Assembly: GCA_036520615.1 (NCBI GenBank)
Contig: DATDJI010000080.1
Span: 3,809 to 67,808, forward strand
Length of the DNA: 64,000 nt
Direction of reading: 5' to 3'
Origin: CAMCXE01 sp036520615
GTDB taxonomy: Bacteria; Pseudomonadota; Gammaproteobacteria; Pseudomonadales; Cellvibrionaceae
This document shows, one piece after another, positions 18,110-27,419 of this stretch. The translations under genes were made by a program, and so were the position numbers. The notes beneath the pieces were generated by a model. It was not told the DNA's origin and did not search any database. It was given only the letters and a program-made list of their open reading frames with translations. How positions within the stretch are numbered: position 1 is the stretch's first letter; the number at the start of each line of letters is the position of its first letter.

Positions 18110-18229
18110 ATGTATCTACCTGCTGTTGTTGTTACCGCCACATTAATTGCGACTCTTGTGCTATTAGGTGTTGGCGGTTGTGGGTTATTAATTGCGGATA
18201 AAAAATGCAAAGATTTGCGCATGCATTAA
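18110..18229 (+). CDS. Small single-pass membrane protein (39 aa), uncharacterised
   Basis: A short frame from ATG 18110 to TAA 18227 encodes 39 residues. Residues ~4-29 are a strongly hydrophobic segment containing VVTATLIATLVLLGVGG, followed by a short basic tail (ADKKCKDLRMH). GAGG ends five bases before the ATG, a good ribosome site, and the frame shows no rare-codon run. Such one-helix proteins are common bacterial small proteins, but I recognise no family. It stands alone between tilS and the hybrid kinase. It could be a chance frame; the ribosome site and clean membrane topology argue otherwise. Confidence 0.5.
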   Translation: MYLPAVVVTATLIATLVLLGVGGCGLLIADKKCKDLRMH

Positions 18230-18612
18230 TCATTCATCGCGTGGCCGTTCGAATTTCAATTACTAGCAAACACCCGGTGCGCGCGATGGTTTACGTCTTT
18301 TAGTTATTTACAACGTAAAACTGTGTGTTTTTCTGCTGATACTTAGCGTCAATGTCAGCGAGATATTCGGCCGAGGGCGGGCTTAAGAACCCGTAGCTAT
18401 GCCTCGCAGCCTAAGCTCTAACACCCACTTGCAATTATCCGGTCTCAATAAATACCCGTTCAGAACAGCTGTGGCACAATGCTTCTCCCTGAGCTTTTTG
18501 ATCTGGATCTATCTGTGGCACACCCGTGGCGTTGTTATCTACCTTGCAGTCTCGTATTGGGGTTAATCCTCTATACTCTCTTAAAATCTGCTGCTAGGAA
18601 GATAGATTAACC
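18230..18612. other. Intergenic region upstream of the hybrid kinase
   Basis: No gene detected. It should hold the kinase promoter; no clear -35/-10 pair was found. Confidence 0.4.
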
Positions 18613-21234
18613 ATGTGGTTGCGATCCGGCGAAGCGCCCGTCAGTGTCAAACAAAATTATCTTCTCAGGATAACCACTTATGGCGTAATTTTTTTACTGC
18701 ATTTAAGTCTATTCTCGGGGCAATTTTCATTCGCTTTTTGGGCGATAATTACCATTCAGGGTTTGCTTTACCCCCATTTAGTTTATTTATGGATACCCAG
18801 TAATTCAGCTGAACACCGCCTGTTATTGCTAGATGCTGCCAGTTACGGTGTGCACTTGGCGCTATGGGGTTTTAATCCCCATCTGGTATCGCTCTTCACC
18901 GCCGCCATGTGCGTCACCTACCTGTCTGTAGGTGGCCGCCCAATGCTGTTCAAGGCTGCGCTTTTTCATGGCGTGGGAATGCTGTTAGGCGGGTTAAGTA
19001 CAGGCTGGCGGTTTATGCCGCAGTTACCCTTGCTATCTCTAGTAATAGTCTCCACGGGCTTTACATTGTATTTGCTCAATTTAGGCGGCTTGGTTTATGC
19101 CACAAATACCAAATTACGCCAGGCGCGCAGGCAAGCAATAGAACAACAAGAAGAGATGATGCTCACGAACCGGTTGGTGGCTACGGTCAATGGCTCGTTG
19201 GATATGGATGTCATTTTACAAACCATTATGGAGTGTGTGCAGCGGTATTATCCGTTTGAAACTCTGTACATGCTGCCGTACAGCGAAGATAAAAAAGCCT
19301 TTGTTATTACCGGTATTTACGGTGCCTCGGTAAGCGATGTTGAACGCAACGAATTTATGCGTATGCAGTTCAATTTAGAAAAAGACGCAGACAGTATTTT
19401 TGTGCGTGCCTTAACGCGCAATAAAATGGTGTATTTGCCGCGTCTTACACCCGAAGCTGCCGCTACCTCTGCACCTATTGATCAGCATTTGTATAACATT
19501 AAAGCGGCTAAATCGGTGTTGTATGTACCCGTGTGCGTTAATAACGAGGTTATTGCAGGCGCCGCTTTTCTAAATTATGAGGTGCCGTTTGATTTAGAAG
19601 AGCGCGATTTTGCCCGCATTAGCCAATTTCTAATGCACGGAGCCAGTGCTGTGCGCAATCAATATTTGATCCGTGAACTTAAGACCGCATCGAAATTGGC
19701 CAATGAAGCGCGCATTCGCGCGGAGCAATCGGAGGAAGCTAAAGGGCGATTTCTGGCTAATATGAGCCATGAAATTCGTACTCCATTAACCGCAGTCCTA
19801 GGTTACGCCGATCTGCTTACAGAGAAAAACTTATCGCCAAAAGATCGTGAAAAATTTACCCAGGTTATTTTGCAAAGTGGCCAGCATCTGCTGGCAATGA
19901 TTAACGACATTTTAGACATAGCAAAAATAGAAGCAGGCAAAATGTCCATTGAAATATTGCCTTGCTCCCTCGTGGCAACATTATTTCCGCTGGATGCGTT
20001 AGTGCGCTTTCGGGCGCTGGATAAAGGCTTGGTATTCAACCTGCAACTGGACTATCCAATCCCCAAAATTATCCACACTGACGCTACACGCTTAAATCAA
20101 ATTTTAATTAATCTATTGAATAACGCCGTTAAGTTTACGCAGGACGGTTCGGTAAATCTGCGCATCGCTATTGCAGATGATCGTTTACTGTTTGAAGTTG
20201 CCGATACCGGCATTGGCATCGCGGATGAGCAAGCCCGACAATTATTTTCTGCTTTTACTCAGGCCGATAGCTCCACAACTCGGCTGTATGGCGGCACAGG
20301 ATTAGGTTTATTTGTATCCAAAAATATCGCCCAGCTGTTAGGCGGCGATATTACATTGCAGTCGCAAGTGAGCAAGGGAAGTTCCTTTACGCTTTCACTA
20401 CCGTGTTTGACGGGAGAGGAATATATAAATGACGAGGCTACATTGGCTGCGCTATGGGAAGAGCAAAGCCGTCAACACAATACACAGCAATTGCCTAGAT
20501 TATCTGGGAAAATATTAGTCGCTGAGGATAACCCAGAAAATCAACGCTTAATTAGCCATGTATTACAGCAGTTAAATGTACGTTTTGATATGGCTCATAA
20601 TGGCGCGCAGGCATTGGCTTTTGCGGTTCAATCACAATACGATTTATTTTTATTAGATTTGCAAATGCCTTTTGTGGGTGGCAAAGAAGCTGCGGAAATT
20701 CTTATTCGGCAGGGTGTAAAAACCCCCATTATTGCCTTTACGGCAAATGTTATGACCCATCAGCGGGCCGAATATGAAACCATTGGATTTGCCGATATTT
20801 TAGAAAAACCGTTTAATCGCTGGCAGGTTGCAACTCTGTTGCAAAAATATCTCCCGGAAGAAAAACCGCTTATTAATAGTGTTTTAGTGATAGATGACGA
20901 CCCGGTGAACCAATTATTGGCACGTCAACTTATTTTGTCTTTGCACCCGGGCATGCGCGTTCGCGAAGCACTAACGGCTGAGAAAGGCTTAGAATTTATC
21001 GATGAGGGCGAGCAATTTGATTTGATCTTGATGGATTTGCATATGCCAGGGATAAACGGCTTTGTCGCTACAGAACAATTGCGTCAACGCAATGTTACTA
21101 GCCCGGTTTATATCCTTAGTGCTAATTCTGCAAAGGATTATCAAGTTGCCGTTATAAACTGCGGTGCCCAGGGTTTTATCGAAAAACCGCTGAATAAACA
21201 ACGTCTCGGGCAGTTATTACAGTCGCAAATCTAA
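18613..21234 (+). CDS. Hybrid sensor histidine kinase with GAF domain and two receiver domains
   Basis: An 873-residue inner-membrane sensor. Residues ~15-165 hold about five or six transmembrane helices, then a short coiled linker (ARRQAIEQQEEM). A GAF-like domain spans ~195-350 (NGSLDMDVILQTIMECVQRYYPFETLYML), followed by HisKA with MSHEIRTPLTAVLGYADLL (H386) and HATPase_c (NQILINLLNNAVKF, DTGIGI, GGTGLGLFVSKN). Two receiver domains follow, with expected phospho-Asp D682 (LLDLQMP) and D808 (LMDLHMP), each with the KP of EKPFN or EKPLN. There is no Hpt domain and no cognate regulator next door, so output must go elsewhere. The signal is unknown. Confidence 0.92.
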   Translation: MWLRSGEAPVSVKQNYLLRITTYGVIFLLHLSLFSGQFSFAFWAIITIQGLLYPHLVYLWIPSNSAEHRLLLLDAASYGVHLALWGFNPHLVSLFTAAMCVTYLSVGGRPMLFKAALFHGVGMLLGGLSTGWRFMPQLPLLSLVIVSTGFTLYLLNLGGLVYATNTKLRQARRQAIEQQEEMMLTNRLVATVNGSLDMDVILQTIMECVQRYYPFETLYMLPYSEDKKAFVITGIYGASVSDVERNEFMRMQFNLEKDADSIFVRALTRNKMVYLPRLTPEAAATSAPIDQHLYNIKAAKSVLYVPVCVNNEVIAGAAFLNYEVPFDLEERDFARISQFLMHGASAVRNQYLIRELKTASKLANEARIRAEQSEEAKGRFLANMSHEIRTPLTAVLGYADLLTEKNLSPKDREKFTQVILQSGQHLLAMINDILDIAKIEAGKMSIEILPCSLVATLFPLDALVRFRALDKGLVFNLQLDYPIPKIIHTDATRLNQILINLLNNAVKFTQDGSVNLRIAIADDRLLFEVADTGIGIADEQARQLFSAFTQADSSTTRLYGGTGLGLFVSKNIAQLLGGDITLQSQVSKGSSFTLSLPCLTGEEYINDEATLAALWEEQSRQHNTQQLPRLSGKILVAEDNPENQRLISHVLQQLNVRFDMAHNGAQALAFAVQSQYDLFLLDLQMPFVGGKEAAEILIRQGVKTPIIAFTANVMTHQRAEYETIGFADILEKPFNRWQVATLLQKYLPEEKPLINSVLVIDDDPVNQLLARQLILSLHPGMRVREALTAEKGLEFIDEGEQFDLILMDLHMPGINGFVATEQLRQRNVTSPVYILSANSAKDYQVAVINCGAQGFIEKPLNKQRLGQLLQSQI

Positions 21235-21633
21235 ATTCCAAACGAAATGGCAACAGATTTTACTTTCTAAGAGGTTAATTCCAAGTCGTTACAAAAAAGC
21301 AACCTGAATTGAAATTAGCTGCGGCGAATAAACCGCGAACAAACCCCAAGGATGAAATTGGCAAGTAATTTAAAAAATACTCTGCTCAGTTAAAGCCTTA
21401 AACGAATTTTCAGGCAGAGCGCTCGCAGCTCAAACACCTCAAGGCGTTGTATTTAATGGAAGTATTGGTTTTAAACGCTGGCGTTCGCGTTCATACAGAA
21501 GACCGTCGCCGCTGCTCGCGCCGAGTAAATGAGCGGTATTGCTATCTGCTGTCATATTAAGTGTCTATAATGCCGCCCTTCTTTTAGTGCTCCAGCCTTC
21601 CTGCTGTTGTGATTGTTCCCTGAGGATCCCTTT
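21235..21633. other. Intergenic region upstream of typA
   Basis: No gene found. A perfect TATAAT at 21566-21571 could be a -10 element for typA, about 63 bp before its start, but no good -35 element sits at the right distance. Confidence 0.4.
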
Positions 21634-23451
21634 GTGATAGAAAAATTGCGCAATATCGCCATTATTGCCCACGTAGACCATGGCAAAACCACTCTTGTTG
21701 ATAAGCTGCTATCGCAGTCCGGCACCTTAGACCGTAAGGACCAAGGCGCTGAGCGCATCATGGATTCCAACGACCAAGAGCGTGAACGGGGAATTACCAT
21801 TCTGGCTAAAAACACCGCCATCAGCTGGAACGGCTACCGCATTAATATCGTCGATACCCCAGGCCACGCCGACTTCGGCGGCGAAGTAGAGCGCGTTTTA
21901 TCGATGGTGGATTGCGTGTGTTTATTGGTGGATGCCGTTGACGGCCCCATGCCGCAAACCCGCTTTGTAACTTCTAAAGCCTTTGAGCAGGGTTTAAACC
22001 CTATCGTCGTAATTAACAAAGTTGACCGCCCTGGTGCGCGCCCCGATTGGGCCGTAGATCAAGTGTTCGATCTGTTCGACCGCTTAGGTGCCACCGACGA
22101 GCAGCTGGATTTTCCAATTATTTACGCGTCCGCATTAAATGGTATTGCCGGTCTATCGCCCGATGATATGGCCGAAGATATGACGCCGCTGTTCCAAATG
22201 ATTGTAGATAAGGTACCGCCACCAAAAGTGGATATTGACGGCCCGTTGCAGATGCAAATTTCTGCTCTGGATTACAACTCGTATGTTGGGATTATCGGTA
22301 TTGGCCGCATCACCCGGGGCAAGATCACGCCGAATAAACAAGTAGTGGTCATCGACTTTAAAGGCAACAAACGCAAAGCCAAGGTGCTGCAAGTGATGGG
22401 TTATCACGGCCTTGAGCGCATTGAAACTCAAGAAGCCTCAGCGGGCGACATCGTGTGTATTACCGGTATCGACAAGCTGGGTATCTCCGACACCATCTGC
22501 GACCCAGACTGCGTAGAAATTCTGCCACCTTTAACAGTGGACGAGCCGACGGTAAGCATGACGTTTCAAGTGAACGATTCACCATTTGCAGGCTTAGAAG
22601 GCAAATACGTTACTTCGCGCAATATTAAAGATCGCCTCGAACAAGAGCTTATTCACAATGTGGCCCTGCGTGTAACGCCCGGTGATACGCCTGATAAATT
22701 CAAAGTATCTGGCCGCGGGGAATTGCACTTGTCGGTGTTGATTGAAAACATGCGTCGCGAAGGCTTTGAGCTCGGAGTTTCGCGCCCGGAAGTTGTGACT
22801 AAAGAAGTAGATGGCGAAATTCACGAGCCATTTGAACAAGTGGTAATTGATGTCGAAGAGCAGCACCAGGGTTCGGTAATGGAAGAGCTGGGTTTTCGTC
22901 GTGGTGAATTAACTAACATGGTGCCCGATGGCAAAGGCCGCGTGCGTTTGGAGTTTCTTATTCCTTCGCGCGGTTTAATCGGTTTTCGTGGCAGCTTTTT
23001 AACGATGACCTCTGGTTCTGGCATTATGACGAGCATTTTCGATCATTACGGCCCGGTTAAAGGCGGCAGCATGGCGCAGCGCCAGAATGGTGTGCTGGTG
23101 AGCATGGTGCGCGGTAAAACCCTTGCCTATGCCTTATTTACACTGCAAGAGCGCGGCCGTTTGTTCTTAGGCCATGCCGAAGAAGTTTACGAAGGCCAGG
23201 TGGTCGGTTTACATAGCCGGGATAATGACTTGGCGGTGAACCCTACTAAAGCCAAACAATTAACCAATATTCGCGCCGCAGGTACGGATGAAGCTTTGAT
23301 TCTCACTCCGCATGTTCGCCATACGTTAGAACAAGCGCTGGAATTTATTGATGATGATGAGCTGGTGGAAGTAACTCCAAAAAGCATTCGTATCCGTAAA
23401 AAATTACTCTCTGAAAACGAGCGTAAGCGTTCGGCTAAAAGTGGTAGTTAA
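21634..23451 (+). CDS. typA: Ribosome-associated GTPase TypA/BipA
   Basis: TypA (BipA) is a translational GTPase that binds the 70S ribosome and supports 50S assembly and stress growth, notably in the cold. G motifs are present: AHVDHGKTTL (P-loop), RGITI (switch I), DTPGHADFGGEVERV (G3) and NKVDRPGARPDW (G4). The C-terminal part has RGLIGFRGSFLTMTSGSGIM, characteristic of TypA. I choose GTG 21634 as start because GAGGA lies seven bases upstream and the product (605 aa) then begins VIEKLRNIAII as in the family; a TTG at 21613 would add seven unlikely residues. A terminator follows. Confidence 0.96.
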   Translation: MIEKLRNIAIIAHVDHGKTTLVDKLLSQSGTLDRKDQGAERIMDSNDQERERGITILAKNTAISWNGYRINIVDTPGHADFGGEVERVLSMVDCVCLLVDAVDGPMPQTRFVTSKAFEQGLNPIVVINKVDRPGARPDWAVDQVFDLFDRLGATDEQLDFPIIYASALNGIAGLSPDDMAEDMTPLFQMIVDKVPPPKVDIDGPLQMQISALDYNSYVGIIGIGRITRGKITPNKQVVVIDFKGNKRKAKVLQVMGYHGLERIETQEASAGDIVCITGIDKLGISDTICDPDCVEILPPLTVDEPTVSMTFQVNDSPFAGLEGKYVTSRNIKDRLEQELIHNVALRVTPGDTPDKFKVSGRGELHLSVLIENMRREGFELGVSRPEVVTKEVDGEIHEPFEQVVIDVEEQHQGSVMEELGFRRGELTNMVPDGKGRVRLEFLIPSRGLIGFRGSFLTMTSGSGIMTSIFDHYGPVKGGSMAQRQNGVLVSMVRGKTLAYALFTLQERGRLFLGHAEEVYEGQVVGLHSRDNDLAVNPTKAKQLTNIRAAGTDEALILTPHVRHTLEQALEFIDDDELVEVTPKSIRIRKKLLSENERKRSAKSGS

Positions 23452-23499
23452 TAGCTAATAAATTTGTGCTAACTTGTTTGTAAGGTGATGCACGGTTTC

Positions 23500-23529
23500 A
23501 AAAAGGGCGCTTCGGCGCCTTTTTTGTTT
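23500..23529. terminator. Bidirectional terminator between typA and hpt
   Basis: AAAAAGGGCGC-TTCG-GCGCCTTTTTTGTTTT on the plus strand; the minus strand also reads a GC stem followed by CTTTTTG. It lies between two convergent genes. Confidence 0.85.
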
Positions 23530-23647
23530 TCTATCAAAGTAAAATTAAATTTGAAATTTAAGTTTTTTATTGCATAACTTACGTGCGTTTATTTTGCACC
23601 CTTATTGTGTGGGTTGGATTTAAAACGCTAAAAGTTTTTGCCGGAAA

Positions 23648-24199
23648 TTATTGCCCTTTTACCGCATATATTCCCGGTGCATTACGCCACAGGCCTGAAT
23701 AATCCATACCCATTCCAAATACATAGCGATCCGCCACGGTTAATGCGCTAAATTCTGGGCGAAATTCTGCAGGTTTGCGCGGATGATCTTTGGTTGTCAT
23801 AACAGCGCAATGAACCGAGCGCGCACCTTGATGCAACAGCTCTTGGAAAACCGCGTGAAGCGTTTTGCCTTCATCAAAAATATCGTCACATAATAAAATG
23901 GATTTGCCTTTAATATCGACGTGCTGGGAGGAAATCCAGTGCAACTGCGCACCGGCTACATTGTTATGGTAGCGTGTGGCATGGACATAACTGAGTTCTA
24001 CAGGCCGGGTTAAATGCGGCAACAGTTGGCCGGTAAATACTAAACCACCGTTCAACAGGCATAACACTAAAAGTGGCTCATGGCCGGGAAGTGCGTGATT
24101 AATAGTGTTTGCTAACTCACAGATGGCATCTGTTACCTGTCCGAATGAATAAATCTGTTCGGCAAATTCGCTCAAACTGTCAGCGGTTGTTTGGCTCAT
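23648..24199 (-). CDS. hpt: Hypoxanthine-guanine phosphoribosyltransferase
   Basis: A purine salvage enzyme transferring phosphoribose from PRPP to hypoxanthine or guanine in the cytoplasm. The PRPP-binding motif is ILLCDDIFDEGKTL (V/I-x-D-D-x-x-D-x-G-x-T pattern). LLVLCLLNGGLVFTGQL supplies the PPi loop, and VADRYVFGMGMDYSG contacts the purine. The Pseudomonas-like hypoxanthine PRTases have the same length (~183-190). I start at ATG 24199 (GAGG five bases upstream); a TTG at 24214 would add five residues. It converges on typA and stands about 290 bp downstream of nagZ on the same strand. Confidence 0.9.
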   Translation of the reverse strand: MSQTTADSLSEFAEQIYSFGQVTDAICELANTINHALPGHEPLLVLCLLNGGLVFTGQLLPHLTRPVELSYVHATRYHNNVAGAQLHWISSQHVDIKGKSILLCDDIFDEGKTLHAVFQELLHQGARSVHCAVMTTKDHPRKPAEFRPEFSALTVADRYVFGMGMDYSGLWRNAPGIYAVKGQ

Positions 24200-24489
24200 G
24201 AATACCTCGGCCAATGTAATAGTTGAAAGCGACCATTAGGGCGGCTGTGGTTTAACAATAAACGGCGCCGTAAGGTTTTTAAAAAGCCACGCAATTTTTA
24301 ATTATCGGCAGTATCAGACGTTCAAACTTCCGACTTAATCTGCAGCTTTAATAGCAAGTGTATGCGAGATCCCGCCGATCTGCTCGATAATTATTAAGGC
24401 GCCAACATTGCTGTAAAAAATATCGCAGCCTAAATTTAAATGCTGTGCGAGACTTAATTAATTATTTTTTAATGCTGCACTACAGCGAA

Positions 24490-25518
24490 TCAACTGGCCG
24501 ATAAATAACGGGCAATTAATTCATTGGCGTCATCCCAGGGTTTTTCCATCTGCAATTGAGCCAGCGGCAGCGTACATTGGCCTTTCAAAGCTACAAGCCG
24601 CCCGGTTTTTGGGTTGTTGATTCCCTCTAAAAAATCCAGTACAGCATGGGCGTGCTTAGGTTGATTACACACTAAAATTCCGTCGCAGCCAGCTTCTAAC
24701 GCCATCTGCGCCCGCGCCGGGTAATCACCGGCAAATGCAGCGCCTGCCATCGATAAATCATCGCTAATAATAACGCCGCTAAATGCCAGTTCTGTGCGTA
24801 AAAAATCCTGCAGCCAGGTGCGTGAAAAGCCCACCGGTTTGTGATCCAGCGCGGAAAAAATAATGTGTGCGGGCATAACTGCGGCAAGCTTCGGCAGTAG
24901 TGCGCGAAATGGAATTAGGTCGCGCTCTTCGATGGCCTGCAGCGGCCGCGAATCCGCGGGCAATTCCAAGTGGCTGTCCGCTTTAACGCTGCCATGACCG
25001 GGAAAATGTTTGCCGCAACTGTGCATTCCCGCGCGCAGCATCCCTTCAACAAACGCACTGCTCAAAGCTGCTACGTGAGCGGCGACTTCGCTGAAAGCGC
25101 GATCGCCAATTACTCTGCTGTAATGGCTGTCTACATCTAGTACTGGAGCAAAGCTCAAATCTATACCTACGCCCAACACCTCGCTTGCCATTAGCCAACC
25201 TAATTGCTCGGCTAAACGGCAGGCTAATTCTGCGTCACTAGTGTAGAGCGCGCCTAAGCACCCCATCGGCGGAAGCCGGGTAAAGCCGTTTTTTAAACGC
25301 TGCACGCGGCCGCCTTCTTGGTCTACGCAGAGTAATAATTGCGGGTTTATCTGCGCTATGTGGCGGGTTAATTCGGCAACCTGTTTGGCGTTATCAATAT
25401 TACGGCTGAAAAATATAACCCCGCCCACCTGGGGGTGAAGCAATACTTCGCGCTCCTGCACGCTTAATTCATAAGTTTCCACATCGAGAATAACTGGGCC
25501 AGTAGAGGAGATACGCAT
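24490..25518 (-). CDS. nagZ: Beta-N-acetylglucosaminidase NagZ (GH3)
   Basis: NagZ removes GlcNAc from 1,6-anhydro-muropeptides in the cytoplasm during peptidoglycan recycling, which also sets the AmpR inducer pool. GH3 signatures include CVDQEGGRVQRL, the KHFPGHGSVKADSHLELP loop with the NagZ-specific His/Asp catalytic dyad, and ISDDLSMAGA with the nucleophile Asp. From ATG 25518 (MRISSTGPVILDV) the protein is 342 residues, the normal size. An upstream ATG at 25650 would add 44 residues of no family resemblance. The gene diverges from lexA, as the neighbourhood does in Pseudomonas. Confidence 0.94.
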   Translation of the reverse strand: MRISSTGPVILDVETYELSVQEREVLLHPQVGGVIFFSRNIDNAKQVAELTRHIAQINPQLLLCVDQEGGRVQRLKNGFTRLPPMGCLGALYTSDAELACRLAEQLGWLMASEVLGVGIDLSFAPVLDVDSHYSRVIGDRAFSEVAAHVAALSSAFVEGMLRAGMHSCGKHFPGHGSVKADSHLELPADSRPLQAIEERDLIPFRALLPKLAAVMPAHIIFSALDHKPVGFSRTWLQDFLRTELAFSGVIISDDLSMAGAAFAGDYPARAQMALEAGCDGILVCNQPKHAHAVLDFLEGINNPKTGRLVALKGQCTLPLAQLQMEKPWDDANELIARYLSAS

Positions 25519-25712
25519 GTATAGATCTATTAAATAGGTAGAAAAAGACCACGGCAGTGCATGGGCGCCAGGTGAAAATAGGCCCACATCATTGCCAGAG
25601 CAGAACTCCTTGTCAATCGAGTACGCGGCAAAATAGCGGGTGGAATGCATGGTTTTTACCCAGCTTTGAACGCTGAGAGATCTTGATAAAAATGCTTGCG
25701 CCGATAAAACTA

Positions 25713-25747
25713 CTGTATATAATCACAAGTGCTGTATAAACAACCAT
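25713..25747. promoter_or_regulatory. lexA promoter with two candidate LexA (SOS) boxes
   Basis: CTGTATATAATCACAA (25713-25728) fits CTGT-N8-ACAG with one mismatch and embeds TATAAT (25718-25723) as the -10; TTGCGC at 25696-25701 is a plausible -35 at 16 bp. A second, weaker site CTGTATAAACAACCAT is at 25732-25747. This supports autorepression of lexA and control of sulA in the same operon. Confidence 0.75.
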
Positions 25748-25763
25748 GCCTGTGGGGCGCCCA

Positions 25764-26366
25764 ATGCTCAAGCTTACTTCTCGCCAGCAACAAATTTTTG
25801 AACTCATTAAAGATCAAATAGACACGACCGGCTACCCCCCAACGCGAGCGGAAATTGCGCAAATGCTTGGCTTTAAATCCGCCAATGCTGCCGAAGAGCA
25901 TATTAAGGCATTGGCTCGCAAAGGCGTGATTGAAGTAGTAGAAGGTGCATCCCGTGGTATTCGCCTGCCTGATCATGAACGCGGTATTCCTATCGTTGGC
26001 CGCGTCGCGGCGGGCAATCCAATTCTTGCCGCACAGCATATTGAAGAGTATTGCCCAGTACCGGAATCTTTTTTCCATCCTCGCGCCGACTATTTTTTAC
26101 GTGTAACAGGTATGAGTATGAAAGATGCGGGCATCTTAGATGGGGATTTGCTCGCTGTGCATGCAACGTCTCAAGTGCACAATAACGATATTATTGTTGC
26201 CCGCATTGAAGATGAAGTCACCGTTAAACGTTTTCGTCGTGAGCGCAATCGCTCCATCGTAGAACTTTGGCCGGAAAATCCAGAATTTAATGTTATTCAC
26301 GTAGATTTAAGGGATCGCAATTTCTCCATTGAAGGATTGAGTGTCGGCGTTATTCGTAGGGGGTAA
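25764..26366 (+). CDS. lexA: SOS response repressor LexA
   Basis: LexA represses DNA-damage genes and cleaves itself when RecA filaments form. The winged-helix N-terminus reads TSRQQQIFELIKDQI ... GYPPTRAEIAQMLGFKS, the cleavage site is A83-G84 (GRVAAGNP), and the Ser-Lys dyad is S118 (GMSMKDAG) and K155 (VTVKRF); spacing matches E. coli LexA minus one. From ATG 25764 the protein is 200 residues and starts MLKLTSRQQ, the family N-terminus. An earlier ATG at 25746 overlaps the second LexA box and adds six residues. sulA follows four bases after the stop. Confidence 0.97.
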   Translation: MLKLTSRQQQIFELIKDQIDTTGYPPTRAEIAQMLGFKSANAAEEHIKALARKGVIEVVEGASRGIRLPDHERGIPIVGRVAAGNPILAAQHIEEYCPVPESFFHPRADYFLRVTGMSMKDAGILDGDLLAVHATSQVHNNDIIVARIEDEVTVKRFRRERNRSIVELWPENPEFNVIHVDLRDRNFSIEGLSVGVIRRG

Positions 26367-26369
26367 TTT

Positions 26370-26756
26370 ATGGCAACGCAAACAGCGGCAAACACACAAT
26401 CTAATATCGGTATTACAGAAGTTGTTTTACCCGGCGCCGAGGATTCTCTCGCGTTAATTTTACCTATGCTCGCGCACTTGAGTCGCACCTGCGCTGATAG
26501 ATGGTTCACCTGGATTGCCCCTAAAGGTGTGCATCGAGATATGCTGATGGAATATGGTTTTGATCTAACGAAGCTGCGCTTAGTGCATGTTAAAAATGCC
26601 GAGGAAGCGTTGTGGGTGTGCTGGGATGCGCTGGTGGCAGGAAATAGCCAGACGGTGGTAGCAAGCCCCGGGCGCCTTTCGGAAAAAACCATTCGCGCAT
26701 TGGAGTGCGCAGCTCTGCGCGGTAATAGCCAAGGTTTATTAATTCGATATCGCTAG
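26370..26756 (+). CDS. sulA: SOS-induced cell division inhibitor SulA
   Basis: SulA binds FtsZ and stops its polymerisation during the SOS response; Lon normally degrades it. The 128-residue protein has the SulA core: ITEVVLPGAEDSLALILPMLAHLSRTCADRWFTWIAP, then LRLVHVKNAEEALWVCWDALVAGNSQTVVASPGRLS. It begins 3 bp after lexA, with GGGGG upstream of the ATG, so it shares the lexA promoter and its LexA boxes; this lexA-sulA order is found in Pseudomonas relatives. Confidence 0.88.
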   Translation: MATQTAANTQSNIGITEVVLPGAEDSLALILPMLAHLSRTCADRWFTWIAPKGVHRDMLMEYGFDLTKLRLVHVKNAEEALWVCWDALVAGNSQTVVASPGRLSEKTIRALECAALRGNSQGLLIRYR

Positions 26757-26773
26757 GTTCCCAGGACTAATTT

Positions 26774-27121
26774 ATGAAATATCAAGGTAGTTGTCATTGC
26801 GGCCAAGTCGCTTTTGAAGTCGACGGAGAAATTCAAGGTTTAACGGCGTGCAATTGTTCCATTTGTCAGCGCAAAGGCTCGCTATTATGGTTTGTCCCTA
26901 GGGCGCAGCTGACATTAACAACAGACCAATCTGCGATGGCGACCTATACATTTAACAAACATGTTATTCAGCACCATTTTTGTCCTCACTGTGGCATTCA
27001 TCCATTTGGTGAGGGCACATCACCTAATGGCGAATTGATAGCGGCAGTTAATGTGCGTTGTTTGGAGAATGTGGATATAGATCAATTTCCTGTCCACCAC
27101 TTTGATGGGCGCGCTATTTAA
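26774..27121 (+). CDS. GFA/CENP-V family zinc protein
   Basis: A 115-residue member of the glutathione-dependent formaldehyde-activating (GFA)/CENP-V family. The zinc ligands are visible: CHCG near the start (GSCHCGQV), CNCSICQ in the middle, and CPHCGIHPF toward the C-terminus. Biochemical roles of family members vary and most are untested, so activity on S-hydroxymethylglutathione should not be assumed. It sits 17 bp after sulA with AGGA before the ATG and is probably read through from the lexA operon, though its link to SOS is unclear. Confidence 0.88.
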   Translation: MKYQGSCHCGQVAFEVDGEIQGLTACNCSICQRKGSLLWFVPRAQLTLTTDQSAMATYTFNKHVIQHHFCPHCGIHPFGEGTSPNGELIAAVNVRCLENVDIDQFPVHHFDGRAI

Positions 27122-27419
27122 TATCCTAGTGGCTTTATATTGCCGTGTAGTGGCGTGCAATGAGGGTGTAGGTAATAGCTTTATTGATTTCGATAATTTC
27201 TCGCATCAATAATAAATAACGTTTTATTTGGCTCCGTCCTAATGGTGCCTGCAGTGCATCACTTTACTAAATCATTTCGGCGAAATTATTTATTAATTGT
27301 GGTAAGGCATAAAATAATTGCCAGCCTATTATGCCTGGATTGTCGATATCGCTGATTTTAATGCGGGACTGCGTCTTCCTTGAAGCAAAATGTTATTTAA
27401 CAAGAAGAATTAATTTTTA
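27122..27419. other. Intergenic region between convergent GFA gene and katE
   Basis: No gene and no clear intrinsic terminator seen in 298 bp; AT-rich. Confidence 0.4.

Noticed and set aside
17952..18146. 64-residue plus-strand frame upstream of the small membrane ORF
   Set aside because: Composition is not protein-like, no ribosome site, and it overlaps the better-supported 39-residue frame.
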